Assembly (NCBI GenBank): GCA_944390085.1
Contig: CALXOT010000003.1
Location: forward strand, 1 to 44,548
DNA length: 44,548 bases
Origin: an uncultured Succinivibrionaceae bacterium
Lineage (GTDB): Bacteria > Pseudomonadota > Gammaproteobacteria > Enterobacterales > Succinivibrionaceae
Direction: 5' to 3'
Part shown: one piece after another, positions 1 to 8,003 of the stretch
Numbering within the stretch: position 1 is the stretch's first letter
Layout of the letters: every line of letters starts with the position of its first letter
Position numbers and translations under genes: made by a program
The notes under the pieces: model-generated
Seen by the model: the letters and a program-made list of their open reading frames with translations, nothing else
Database searches by the model: none
Told to the model about the DNA's origin: nothing

Positions 1-54
1 AGGAAAAATACCGGCATGTTCTGGCAGATAGTACAATTTGGCGACCGGAGGCAT
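1..54 (-). CDS. possible 5' end of a further gene, cut by the window edge
   Basis: Reading leftwards, an ATG at 54 opens a frame running off the window and starting MPPVAKLYYLPEHAGIFP. It lies 42 bp after the stop of the gene at 97-1134 and on the same strand, so it could be the next gene of that unit. There is no clear ribosome binding site and only 18 codons are visible. The product is not recognised, and this may not be a gene. Confidence 0.25.
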   Translation of the reverse strand, partial: MPPVAKLYYLPEHAGIFP

Positions 55-96
55 GAAGTTTAAAATACGGGGTCGGTCTTGTGGCTGGCAAATAAA

Positions 97-1134
97 CTAC
101 CACATTTCGTCGTCACTGGGTGTACTGTCACGCAATAAATTTTCGTGCAATACTGCAGCTATATCTATAACCTTAGATGCAACGGCATGAGTTTTTATCA
201 GCAAAGAGGCCTGATGACGGGCATCAAACCGCATATCTTCAAGCCGTTGCGATAATCCTATAAGAATGCTGTGACGAGCTGCTTCCACATTGTTCCAGGC
301 AGCATGTTCTCGGCTTGATGGGATATAAGCAGAGGCAAATTTAGGACTTAGCCTGAGATAGGCCTTTTTAATTTCAGTGCTGAGCGGATAAGTATCGGTA
401 AATTCCATTTTTACCGGTTCACGGGCAGCTAACTGCGCTAAATGCAGGCTGATAAGTTGCTGATGTTCTGCTTTTTCAAGTGAGGGTAGACAATATTCTT
501 TTTTATTAAAATCTACCTTATAGCATGGATTAGTGCCCAGAAAGGTATAACAGGCCTTAAGGTAGGCAGCTCCTTCTACCGGTAAGGCTGAGGTGTTAAT
601 TAGATTGTTCAGGTATTCAAGCTGCCGGGTACACAGCTGCGGCCTGGAAAAGGATGCAATACCTTCAATTACGCGCAGTAGAATATTATAGTTTGCAAGC
701 TTTAACTGCATGCGATGAACAAAAACCATATCGCGGTTGTGCAGTTCCCGCCCGGATTTAAGCAAAGCCTGCACAAAAGAGATATCTTCATCATTGTGTA
801 AGTTGGGCTTTAAAGTCAGTATTAATTGCTGGTTTGAGGGCATAAAGGCTGGGATCATGAACGGGGCAAGTTTAAGCCCGAATTTTTCCAGCAGCTGATT
901 GGTGCCCAGGAAAATCTGTGGACTTTTGCCTAAAAACACCTCAGGGGCAAAAGCTGCAGCATCAAGTGATAGTTTGAGGCATAAATCACCCAAGCTGAGC
1001 TGCAGCAGGCGGCGGGAGAGCACTTCTGCTTTCAATTCCTGTATCTGTTTTTTATATGCAGAAGGCAGATCCTTAATGCGGTGCAGATAATAGGCAGCGT
1101 CATGCAGTTCAGAGCAGGGTTGCGGTGCAGTCAT
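97..1134 (-). CDS. hypothetical protein, 345 aa
   Basis: The protein is not recognised. It is leucine- and alanine-rich, looks mostly helical, has no signal peptide or membrane segment, and ends in the acidic tail DDEMW. The ATG at 1134 follows a GAGGAA ribosome binding site seven bases upstream, which supports this start. It is transcribed divergently from the gene beginning near 1254, across about 120 bp that must hold both promoters. Gene status is supported by length, ribosome binding site and codon use like its neighbours. No catalytic motif was seen and no function is offered. Confidence 0.75.
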   Translation of the reverse strand: MTAPQPCSELHDAAYYLHRIKDLPSAYKKQIQELKAEVLSRRLLQLSLGDLCLKLSLDAAAFAPEVFLGKSPQIFLGTNQLLEKFGLKLAPFMIPAFMPSNQQLILTLKPNLHNDEDISFVQALLKSGRELHNRDMVFVHRMQLKLANYNILLRVIEGIASFSRPQLCTRQLEYLNNLINTSALPVEGAAYLKACYTFLGTNPCYKVDFNKKEYCLPSLEKAEHQQLISLHLAQLAAREPVKMEFTDTYPLSTEIKKAYLRLSPKFASAYIPSSREHAAWNNVEAARHSILIGLSQRLEDMRFDARHQASLLIKTHAVASKVIDIAAVLHENLLRDSTPSDDEMW

Positions 1135-1253
1135 AAATTATTCCTCAGAGCTTTTGGAATTTTAGCCTGTTTGCTTTACGCTATCAAATTGCAAAAATGC
1201 GCTTAAGGCTATATTCTTAATGGCAATACAACTTAAATTTAGTGGAGTTTACG

Positions 1254-1889
1254 GTGGGCACATCAAAGGACAGTGGCTGGTATAGCGCTGATCTGAGCAA
1301 GGGCGAGCTCAATGAGCTTTTTGCCGAGCTTATTGGAGACAGTCAGGCGGCTTTTGGCATAGAGCAGGATGCAGCTTTAAAGAGTACTGCTGTTTTTGCT
1401 GATCTGTGGGCTAAAGGCAAACGCGACATCTTAAAACAAATCACTGGCAATATCCTGAAGCATCGTCAGCCAGGAACCATTGATGGGGCGGAGCTACAAC
1501 AGGAAACTTTAACGCACGTGGCCATGGAAATGGCAAAACTCTCGCTGCATTTTAAAAATACCAAGGGTAAATTTTCCATCATGCAAAGTGCTGCTATGTT
1601 TCTTTTTATTACTCAAGGCATGGCTAGACTTGATTTGGTACATTTTGGCAGTCCGGCAGGGGATTTTTATGATTTAAACAATCTCAAGGAGCAGGCGCGC
1701 AAATTACGAGCAGATCTTGACGAACAGGAAAGTAAAAGAGCAATTGAGCAGCAGGTTTTACCAGGGCTTTCGGTCAAGGAAAATGAGGAGCTTAAAAACT
1801 ATAAGGCTAAGCAGCCAGGTATATTCTCAGGGAAAACTTTGTTGGCCGTGTTTGTGGCTGCCATTGTGATTTTGCTGTTTACTATCTGA
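1254..1889 (+). CDS. hypothetical tail-anchored membrane protein
   Basis: A protein of about 211 aa with no recognised domain. The last 20 residues (GKTLLAVFVAAIVILLFTI) form one hydrophobic segment preceded by a lysine-rich stretch, so it is probably held in the membrane by its C-terminus with the bulk in the cytoplasm. A charged segment around residues 145-185 (KEQARKLRADLDEQESKRA) may form a coiled coil. The frame is open from a GTG at 1242, but the GTG at 1254 has GGAG six bases upstream and is preferred. There is no nearby in-frame ATG. It is followed after 35 bp by a secreted DUF1036-like protein and may share a transcript with it. Confidence 0.7.
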   Translation: MGTSKDSGWYSADLSKGELNELFAELIGDSQAAFGIEQDAALKSTAVFADLWAKGKRDILKQITGNILKHRQPGTIDGAELQQETLTHVAMEMAKLSLHFKNTKGKFSIMQSAAMFLFITQGMARLDLVHFGSPAGDFYDLNNLKEQARKLRADLDEQESKRAIEQQVLPGLSVKENEELKNYKAKQPGIFSGKTLLAVFVAAIVILLFTI

Positions 1890-1924
1890 CATAATCTGAT
1901 TAATTTATATTAGGAAAATTAGAT

Positions 1925-2323
1925 ATGAAAAGTTTCAAAATCCTGGCCTTATGCGCTCTTTTATGTGCAGGCAGCGCTGCGCAGGCTGCAGTGCGCCTTG
2001 ATATCAAGAATGACAGCACTGAAGATTGTTCAGTTGCCCTAAATGCCCGCATCGATCAGACCAAATGGCTGACAGTTGGTTGGTATGTCTATGCCGCCGG
2101 AGAGGAAGCTCCGATCATGCTCGATGAGGTTAATGATATCCATGCGGTCTATCTATATCATGATTGCAGTCTAAAAATAAGTGATCGTGATGAGACCAAG
2201 AAAGCATGGGTCAAGGTTAATCGTAAGTTCAGTGACACTATCCCGATGGAAAAACAACAGGGATACGAGGAAGTGACCTTTGTGCGCTTACAACAAAACC
2301 ATTACACCATTCCATCTTTCTAA
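1925..2323 (+). CDS. small secreted DUF1036-like protein
   Basis: 132 aa with a clear Sec signal peptide (MKSFKILALCALLCAGSAAQA, cleavage near residue 21). The mature part has the layout of DUF1036 proteins: an N-terminal strand with polar residues (LDIKNDS), a central K/R-W-[LV]-x-x-GW element (TKWLTVGWYVY) and an aromatic YLYHDC strand. Two cysteines (in EDCSV and YHDCSL) could form a disulfide. The role of this family is unknown. An AGGA nine bases before the ATG acts as ribosome binding site. The family assignment rests on remembered pattern similarity and is moderate. Confidence 0.65.
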   Translation: MKSFKILALCALLCAGSAAQAAVRLDIKNDSTEDCSVALNARIDQTKWLTVGWYVYAAGEEAPIMLDEVNDIHAVYLYHDCSLKISDRDETKKAWVKVNRKFSDTIPMEKQQGYEEVTFVRLQQNHYTIPSF

Positions 2324-2384
2324 GCTTTCTTCAAAGAGCCTTCAAAACCTGGCATGACTGTTGCTTATATCCTGGCAGTATAGC

Positions 2385-2408
2385 TAAGCGGCAATAATTG
2401 CCGGCTTA
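2385..2408 (+). promoter_or_regulatory. near-perfect palindrome abutting the ribosome binding site of the 2420 gene
   Basis: TAAGC, GGCAAT and AATTGCC, GGCTTA form an almost perfect 24-base hairpin ending exactly where the Shine-Dalgarno AAGGAGG (2408-2414) begins. It has no U-run, so it is a poor terminator. It could be a protein-binding site, a stabiliser at the 5' end of the mRNA or a translation-modulating hairpin. Confidence 0.45.
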
Positions 2409-2419
2409 AGGAGGCATTT

Positions 2420-2803
2420 ATGACAGGCCAGGTTGGTGCATTAAACCAAAACTTTGCGGATAGAATTCACAGCGCTTCAGAGCGTAAGGTGATCAATTTA
2501 AAACCGCGTTCTGGCAGTGAGATTAGCTTCAGTGATGCCATGAATGCGCTGTTCAGCGGTGCAGGGCAAAGTCAGAAAGTTCAGAAGAACAATATCAGCT
2601 CAGATCGTGATTTTTCGGCAGCAAGTTCAGATAACCTTAAGGTACGTGAATTTGCGGTTTTAGAAAACAGGCCAACACAGAGCGACTTTAAGCTCTTGGA
2701 ACAAAACCCGGCAGCTGAAAGTGATTTTTCTGTGCTTGATGCTTTATCAGACGGTTTGATGTTTGCTTCAAAAATTGCAGGAGCTGTGTTGCCATTTGTC
2801 TGA
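2420..2803 (+). CDS. hypothetical protein, 127 aa
   Basis: Not recognised. A very strong ribosome binding site (AAGGAGG, five bases before the ATG) supports real translation. The protein is polar, rich in Ser, Asp, Asn and Lys, and probably largely disordered over residues 20-100. Its last 25 residues (LMFASKIAGAVLPFV at the end) are hydrophobic and could touch a membrane or partner. A loose internal repeat is visible: DRDFSAAS, QSDFKLLE and ESDFSVLD. It lies between the DUF1036-like gene and yigZ on the same strand. Confidence 0.6.
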   Translation: MTGQVGALNQNFADRIHSASERKVINLKPRSGSEISFSDAMNALFSGAGQSQKVQKNNISSDRDFSAASSDNLKVREFAVLENRPTQSDFKLLEQNPAAESDFSVLDALSDGLMFASKIAGAVLPFV

Positions 2804-2866
2804 TTTGAAAATTTATCAAACTTTGGTTTAAGATCTGCTGCGGCAACGTAAAGCAAGGTAACAGGC

Positions 2867-3502
2867 ATGGCTGCAGAAGATCTTTATCTGGTGCCAGATA
2901 TTCAGGCAGGGCACTTTCATCAAAGCGAGATTATTGTTAAAAAAAGCCGCTTTATCACTTCTTTGGGGCATACCTACGGTATGGAGGAGTGCCGTGCTTT
3001 TATAGCCGCAGTCAGTGCCAAATACAATGATGCAACTCATAATTGCTATGCATTTAATGGTACCAGGCCAGATTCAACGACTGTATGCGGATGTTCTGAT
3101 GATGGAGAGCCCCATGGCACTGCCGGACAACCCATGCTTAATGTGATCCTGCATTGCGGGGTAGGGGAGATCACTGCTGTGGTGACGCGCTATTTCGGTG
3201 GCACTTTGCTGGGAACCGGGGGGTTGGTTAAGGCCTACCAGGATGCTGTCAAAGAGGCTTTAGCCAGCCTGCCTACCATGCAACGATTGATTCCTGCCTA
3301 TCTTGACTTGCAGCTTGATCATGCAAACACCGGTATGGTCATGCGTTTGCTGCCAGAGTTCCGTGCTCAAATTGTGAAACAACATTTTGCTGCACAAGCT
3401 GAATTTACCCTCCTGTTGCCAAAAGCCAGAGCTGCGGAATTTGCTGCTTTAATTCAAGATCGCAGCAAGGGGAGGGCAATTATCAAATTGCATGATCGCT
3501 AA
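2867..3502 (+). CDS. yigZ: YigZ/IMPACT family protein
   Basis: 211 aa, the usual length for bacterial YigZ. The N-terminal UPF0029/Impact domain covers about residues 15-125. It has the family signature KKSRFI near residue 26, the SDDGEPHGTAGQP loop, and VVTRYFGGTLLGTGGLVKAY around residues 107-126. A short C-terminal ferredoxin-like domain (DUF1949) follows. Relatives of eukaryotic IMPACT, these proteins are linked to ribosome or translation stress, but the exact bacterial role is unsettled. AAGG lies eight bases before the ATG. The stop overlaps the convergent HTH gene by four bases. Confidence 0.95.
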   Translation: MAAEDLYLVPDIQAGHFHQSEIIVKKSRFITSLGHTYGMEECRAFIAAVSAKYNDATHNCYAFNGTRPDSTTVCGCSDDGEPHGTAGQPMLNVILHCGVGEITAVVTRYFGGTLLGTGGLVKAYQDAVKEALASLPTMQRLIPAYLDLQLDHANTGMVMRLLPEFRAQIVKQHFAAQAEFTLLLPKARAAEFAALIQDRSKGRAIIKLHDR

Positions 3503-3726
3503 ATTTGCGCACGTAACATATCTTTTAGCAAGCTAAAAAGCGGATCATCACTATGCAGCGCATGGCGCAGCTCATCCATAATTTTATATTCCAAAAGCTC
3601 TGATACCGGCTTTTTATTGGTTTCAACCAGACGTATATAATTTCCGGAAACGTTGATTCTGGCTGCCAGCTGATCGCCTGTCAGACCCATGGACATTCGA
3701 ATCCGTTTAAAGGTTCTGCCGTCCAT
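3499..3726 (-). CDS. small XRE-type helix-turn-helix protein
   Basis: 75 aa. Residues 5-55 form a Cro/CI-like HTH (FKRIRMSMGLTGDQLAARIN followed by the recognition helix VSGNYIRLVET), so it probably binds DNA as a dimer. The short C-terminal helix has no known effector domain. An AGGAG ten bases before the ATG supports the start. It faces away from the ABC transporter operon across 660 bp of non-coding DNA that contains hairpins. A regulatory link to that region, or autoregulation, is possible but unproven. It overlaps the yigZ stop tail to tail by four bases. Confidence 0.8.
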   Translation of the reverse strand: MDGRTFKRIRMSMGLTGDQLAARINVSGNYIRLVETNKKPVSELLEYKIMDELRHALHSDDPLFSLLKDMLRAQI

Positions 3727-4385
3727 TGCACTGTTTCTCCTTTATCTTTCTGCATATTTGTAATAGTCATTTAAGTTTTCCAAAACCTATGCAGAAGGAT
3801 GAAAACTATTTGTTTTGACATTTTTCCCGGACTAAGGCCGGAGATTCCAGCTGCTGAACAACAGTGCAACTGTTATTAGCTTTAGCTGGTTCCTGCCGCG
3901 GGCCTGCCATGAGTTTGCCTGACAGTCCATCCGGACAAATCCTGCCCTGCTTAAGATGTTATGTGAGGCAATAATTAAATTTATTTCATTTATAACATAG
4001 ATTTACTAAACAGCTTTAAATATAAAAGATTTATTGCACAAAGCGTTACTTTTCTCACAAAAATGAATACAGATTTTAAAAGCCTATTAGGGTTAAGCTA
4101 GAAAATTAACTTATTAAGTTGCAAGATAATTGATTTATACCAGCTGATCGTACAGAAAAGTAAACGTTTATGCTGGATGGGTCAATACAATATAAACTTT
4201 CATTTCACTACAAAAAATTGCGTTTTATTGCCTGATCCTATACCACTGTCGGGCAGGACAGATCTGTCATGATAAGATGAAAGTGTTCGTACCCGTAAAT
4301 ATTCAGACGCACTAAGACTGAAGATGCGGATAATTGAGCTTATTATGAATTAATTATTTAAATTATTTAAAAGGGATAATTATAA
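3727..4385. other. 660-bp non-coding region with a GC-rich structured block and palindromes
   Basis: No convincing gene. Positions 3825-3960 are distinctly GC-richer than the AT-rich surroundings and hold nested hairpins: CCGG-loop-CCGG (3827-3841), AACAGT-gca-ACTGTT (near 3858-3872) inside an outer CCAGCT/AGCTGG pair, and repeated CCTGCC. Further on, CTGTC and GACAG pair at 4246-4261 and overlap the perfect 12-base palindrome GACAGATCTGTC at 4257-4268. The last 60 bases before the ABC operon are very AT-rich. Possible contents are an untranslated RNA, operators for the HTH protein, or a long leader of the ABC operon. Confidence 0.4.
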
Positions 4386-5363
4386 GTGCTGACCGCTCTT
4401 ATACGGGTGTTGGGAACTGTTTTTTCGCTGTGTTTGTTGTCAGTGCTGATATTTGTACTTGCGCATGCGGCACCCGGTGATCCTTTGCAGTCGTTTTTTG
4501 GCAATGCAGCTGACAGTTTGGATGCTGCACAACGCCTGCAGGCGTTGGATGCTTTAGGCCTGAACCGCCCTTTATATCAGCAATATTTTTCCTGGTTGCA
4601 ACAGATTTTTCAGGGAAATTGGGGAATGTCCCTGATCTACCGCATGCCAGTACAACATTTGTTGCCGCTTTACCTTTTAAATACCCTGATTTTGGGTGGA
4701 ATTGCTTTTTTACTGATAGCCGTTTTGGCTCTGATTCTTGCTTTAATCTGTGCCCGCTTTGAAGGAAGACTGACTGATCGCCTTATTTGTTCCCTAGGCA
4801 GTGCTTCCTATTTCCTACCATCCTTTTGGCTGGGGGTTATCCTGATTTTAATTTTTGCTGTTAACCTGCGCCTGCTGCCACCAGGAGGAGCCTATGATCC
4901 TGGTCAGAGTGCAAGTCTTTTAAACCGCAGCATACACTTGTTGTTACCGCTTGCAGTTCTGGTTTTAAGCCATGTCTGGTATTATGGCGCCTTGCTACGC
5001 TCACGCCTGTTAGAAGAATTGCGGGCAGACTATATCCTTACTGCCAAGGCTTGCGGTCTGAGCTCGGTGCAGATTCTTATAAGCCAGGCCTTGCGCACCA
5101 TGTTGCCCTTTATGCTGCAGCTTTGTGCAATAGCGCTGCCGCATATTTTAGGCGGAACCTTTGTGGTGGAGGCTGTGTTTAACTATCCCGGGGCTGGGCT
5201 TTTGATAGTGCAGAGCGCTAAAGGACATGATTATAATTTATTGCTTGCCCTAGTGCTGCTAAGCGGTTTTGTAATGATCTGCAGTGCATTGCTGGCTCAT
5301 ATCTTAAGTGCGTACTTCGATTTTAGACTCAGGGCGCGACCGGAGGCCTCATGGCTGCATTAA
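4386..5363 (+). CDS. ABC importer permease, DppB/NikB type
   Basis: 325 aa inner-membrane permease of the dipeptide/oligopeptide/nickel class. Six hydrophobic segments are visible. The N-terminus has the family pattern RVLGTVFSLCLLSVLIF then HAAPGDPL. The EAA loop that contacts the ATPases is around residues 214-232 (RADYILTAKACGLSSVQIL), followed by VVEAVFNYPGAGLL. The start is a GTG at 4386 with AAAGGGA upstream; no in-frame ATG fits the family N-terminus better. It is the first gene of a tightly packed five-gene operon, and its end overlaps the next permease by 13 bases, implying translational coupling. Confidence 0.93.
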   Translation: MLTALIRVLGTVFSLCLLSVLIFVLAHAAPGDPLQSFFGNAADSLDAAQRLQALDALGLNRPLYQQYFSWLQQIFQGNWGMSLIYRMPVQHLLPLYLLNTLILGGIAFLLIAVLALILALICARFEGRLTDRLICSLGSASYFLPSFWLGVILILIFAVNLRLLPPGGAYDPGQSASLLNRSIHLLLPLAVLVLSHVWYYGALLRSRLLEELRADYILTAKACGLSSVQILISQALRTMLPFMLQLCAIALPHILGGTFVVEAVFNYPGAGLLIVQSAKGHDYNLLLALVLLSGFVMICSALLAHILSAYFDFRLRARPEASWLH

Positions 5364-6292
5364 AGCTTGATAAAAATGAACTTTCACTGTTACGGCCGTG
5401 CAGTGAAGAAGAGCTTAGGCAGCTTAATGCCGAGATACATACCCACTCTGTATTGAAGCACCTGTCAGTAAGACAGCAGGCTGGCTTAAGCCAGAAACTT
5501 GCTTTGTTTTTGTTAGGCCTTATTATTTTACTGTGTGTGGCCGCGCCTTTAATTTGTACCCATGATCCAACAAAGTTTTATCTTTCTCATTTAAATGAGT
5601 CTCCTGGACAAGAGTTCTGGCTGGGAACAGACAGTTTGGGGCGGGATCTTTTTTCTTTGCTGTGTTACGGTGGACGTAGCTCATTGTTAATCGGAACGAT
5701 AGGTGCGCTGTGTTCCTGTGCTCTGGGGCTTATTATTGGTATTGGCAGTGCTTTGTTTCCCCGGTATGTCGGAGTTTTTTTACAACGCTTGATTGAAATC
5801 TGTCAAAGCGTCCCCTCATTGTTATGGATGCTGACAATTGCAGCCTTTATTCCCCGACGGGACGAACTTACTCTTGCGTTGATTATCGGTTGTTGCAGTT
5901 GGTTCTCCCTGGCCAGGTTGGCACGTGCAGAAACTCTGCAGTTGCAGGGGGCATCCTTCATGGAAGCTGCAGCTTCATTTAACAGTTCTGTTTTTTTAAA
6001 GATCAGGCTTCATTTATGGCCAAGGCTGGTTTCCGTACTGAATTTTGCTCCAGCAGCTGCCTTTAATCAGGCTTTGTTAGCAGAGGCGGTATTAAGCTTT
6101 CTGGGCTTAGGTTTGCCGCTTGAGCAATTGTCGTGGGGCTGTGTGCTCAGCCTGTCAGGACGGGCATTGCAGCACAATGCCTGGTGGGTAATTGTTTTTC
6201 CCGGCATAATTTTACTTGTAACCATGTTGACTATGACCTTGCTCTGTGCATCATGGCGGATAGAGCATAAACGGCGCTGCAGTAATTTATAA
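5351..6292 (+). CDS. ABC importer permease, DppC/NikC type
   Basis: 313 aa, the second permease. It has a long charged cytoplasmic N-terminus (about residues 1-45), then a membrane segment and the typical loop HDPTKFYLSHLNESPGQEFWLGTDSLGRDLFS. The LGTD-x-x-GRD motif is diagnostic of the DppC/OppC/NikC family. The EAA loop is around residues 195-220, and AEAVLSFLGLGLP follows near residue 240. It should pair with the DppB-like permease to form the channel. The ATG at 5351 lies inside the end of the preceding gene. Which substrate is carried cannot be read from the permeases. Confidence 0.93.
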   Translation: MAALKLDKNELSLLRPCSEEELRQLNAEIHTHSVLKHLSVRQQAGLSQKLALFLLGLIILLCVAAPLICTHDPTKFYLSHLNESPGQEFWLGTDSLGRDLFSLLCYGGRSSLLIGTIGALCSCALGLIIGIGSALFPRYVGVFLQRLIEICQSVPSLLWMLTIAAFIPRRDELTLALIIGCCSWFSLARLARAETLQLQGASFMEAAASFNSSVFLKIRLHLWPRLVSVLNFAPAAAFNQALLAEAVLSFLGLGLPLEQLSWGCVLSLSGRALQHNAWWVIVFPGIILLVTMLTMTLLCASWRIEHKRRCSNL

Positions 6293-6350
6293 ACAGGCCT
6301 ATATTTGCAAAGACCTTAATTTTTTATTTGATTGATTCAGGCTAAATAAA

Positions 6351-8003
6351 ATGGCTTTTATCATGCATAAGGACAAGGTTAACTCAGTCAAACCAGTTCC
6401 ACGATGTGCAAGTGGATTTGATCTTATAAAGCTTGTGGCTTTGTGTTCCTGTACTGGACTTTTGTTTGTCAGTTCATGTTTCAGACAAGAACCTGCAGAA
6501 ATCCCCTCTGTTCCAGTAACTGCAGCGCAGGAGGATTTAAATTCAGGTCTAGTTTTTGCGGGTGAAGGGGTCTTAAGTATCAATCCGCTTATTAACGTGC
6601 ATGATGAGCTGCCAGGCCTGATTTTCTCCGGGCTGCTAAAGCATGATCTCAGTGGAAAAGTTGTGCCGGATTTATGTTCTTCCTTTGACTATGATCCTAA
6701 TGCGTTGCGCTATACCTTTCATTTAAAGGACGGGGTGTACTGGCATGATGGTACGCCTTTTACCGCAGCTGACGTAGTTTTCACTTATCAAAAACTGTGT
6801 TTTGATCAAAGCTTTATCAGTCCAGCTCGCTCAAATTATCTGGACATTAAAAATGTTACTGCGACAGATCCACAGACAGTAGTAATGGAGCTGTCCGCAC
6901 CCAATGCAGCTCTACCTGGTTATTTGTGTATAGGGATCTTGCCTGAGCACTTGCTTAAAGATGAAGAGCTGATGACAAGCTTCTTTAATCAGCAGCCAGT
7001 AGGTACCGGGCGCTATCAGTTTAAAGAGTGGGATCGGGCTGCCGGACGCATAGAGCTTGTAGTTAATGCAGCTTACTACGGTAAAGTCCCCGCCATTAAA
7101 CACATTACTTATTGTACTACCGCTGATGAAAGTAATAAAAGCTTGCTGCTGCGTTCAGGTAAAGCAGATCTTGCCTGGTTAAATGCAGAAGACGCAGCCT
7201 GGTTCCGCACTCAGGCAGAATTTGAAAATATTGATTTTAAAACTGCGGATCTGCGAACGATCTCCATGGATTTCAGGACCCCGTTCTGGCAGCGTAACCG
7301 TGACAGTATTGCCCCTTTAAATTACGCCATAGACAAGGATGCACTGGTACAAAGTGTCCTTTCAGGCCGTGGGATCAGAGCGTGGTCACCCTTGCAACCG
7401 CATAAGGTAAATGCCAGCCATGAGATTGATATTTATCCTTTTTCATTAGATAAGTTCCATGCAGCCATGGCATCCCTGGGCTGGGTCAAAGGTGCAGATG
7501 GCATTTATGTCAGGAATGGTGAGCGTTTTAGCTTTTCATTACAAGTACGCGAGTATGAGGCCGAACGCGTGGCATTGGCACAGATCTGTGCCAGCATGCT
7601 CAAGGATGCCGGAGTGGAAATGCGGGTGCAACTGGTTCCACATTTCGATTTTACCGCAGGGTATAATGCCTGCCTGTATGGAATAGCAGCTCAATATGAT
7701 CCGGATCAATACTATTCTGTACTGGTAAGTGGCATGAGTGATAATGTCAGTGGTTACAGTAATCCTGAAGTAGATACGCTGCTAAAGCAAGGGCGGCGCG
7801 AACTTGACCCGATCAAAAGAGCTAGGATCTATCAGGATTTTGAGCTTGCTTTTTCCCATGATCCTGCTTTCATACCATTGGTATATATAGATGGTAACTA
7901 TGTAAGCATCAATGGACTATATGGGCTTGATGATCGTATGTTACTGGGGCATCATGCCGCAGGAGTGTTCAGGAATGTAGAAGAATGGACGCTCAGCAGA
8001 TAA
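6351..8003 (+). CDS. ABC importer substrate-binding lipoprotein (SBP family 5), possibly nickel-type
   Basis: About 550 aa periplasmic binding protein. A signal sequence around residues 22-42 ends in the lipobox LFVSSC, so the mature protein should be lipid-anchored. The SBP_bac_5 body is evident from FHLKDGVYWHDGTPFTAADVVFTYQ and later YIDGNYVSINGLYG. The C-terminus reads LLGHHAAGVFRNVEEW. A GHH-x-x-GVF-x-N-x-EEW tail is, as I recall, typical of a NikZ-like subgroup of nickel-histidine binders in Campylobacter and Firmicutes, so nickel chelate is a real alternative to peptide. Starts at 6351 or 6363 are both possible. The 58-bp gap from the permease has no terminator, so it probably shares the operon. 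Confidence 0.88.
   Translation: MAFIMHKDKVNSVKPVPRCASGFDLIKLVALCSCTGLLFVSSCFRQEPAEIPSVPVTAAQEDLNSGLVFAGEGVLSINPLINVHDELPGLIFSGLLKHDLSGKVVPDLCSSFDYDPNALRYTFHLKDGVYWHDGTPFTAADVVFTYQKLCFDQSFISPARSNYLDIKNVTATDPQTVVMELSAPNAALPGYLCIGILPEHLLKDEELMTSFFNQQPVGTGRYQFKEWDRAAGRIELVVNAAYYGKVPAIKHITYCTTADESNKSLLLRSGKADLAWLNAEDAAWFRTQAEFENIDFKTADLRTISMDFRTPFWQRNRDSIAPLNYAIDKDALVQSVLSGRGIRAWSPLQPHKVNASHEIDIYPFSLDKFHAAMASLGWVKGADGIYVRNGERFSFSLQVREYEAERVALAQICASMLKDAGVEMRVQLVPHFDFTAGYNACLYGIAAQYDPDQYYSVLVSGMSDNVSGYSNPEVDTLLKQGRRELDPIKRARIYQDFELAFSHDPAFIPLVYIDGNYVSINGLYGLDDRMLLGHHAAGVFRNVEEWTLSR

Noticed and set aside
3727..4385. NikR box (GTATGA and TCATAC 16 bases apart) before the ABC operon
   Set aside because: No such pair is present, so nickel control by NikR is not supported by the sequence.
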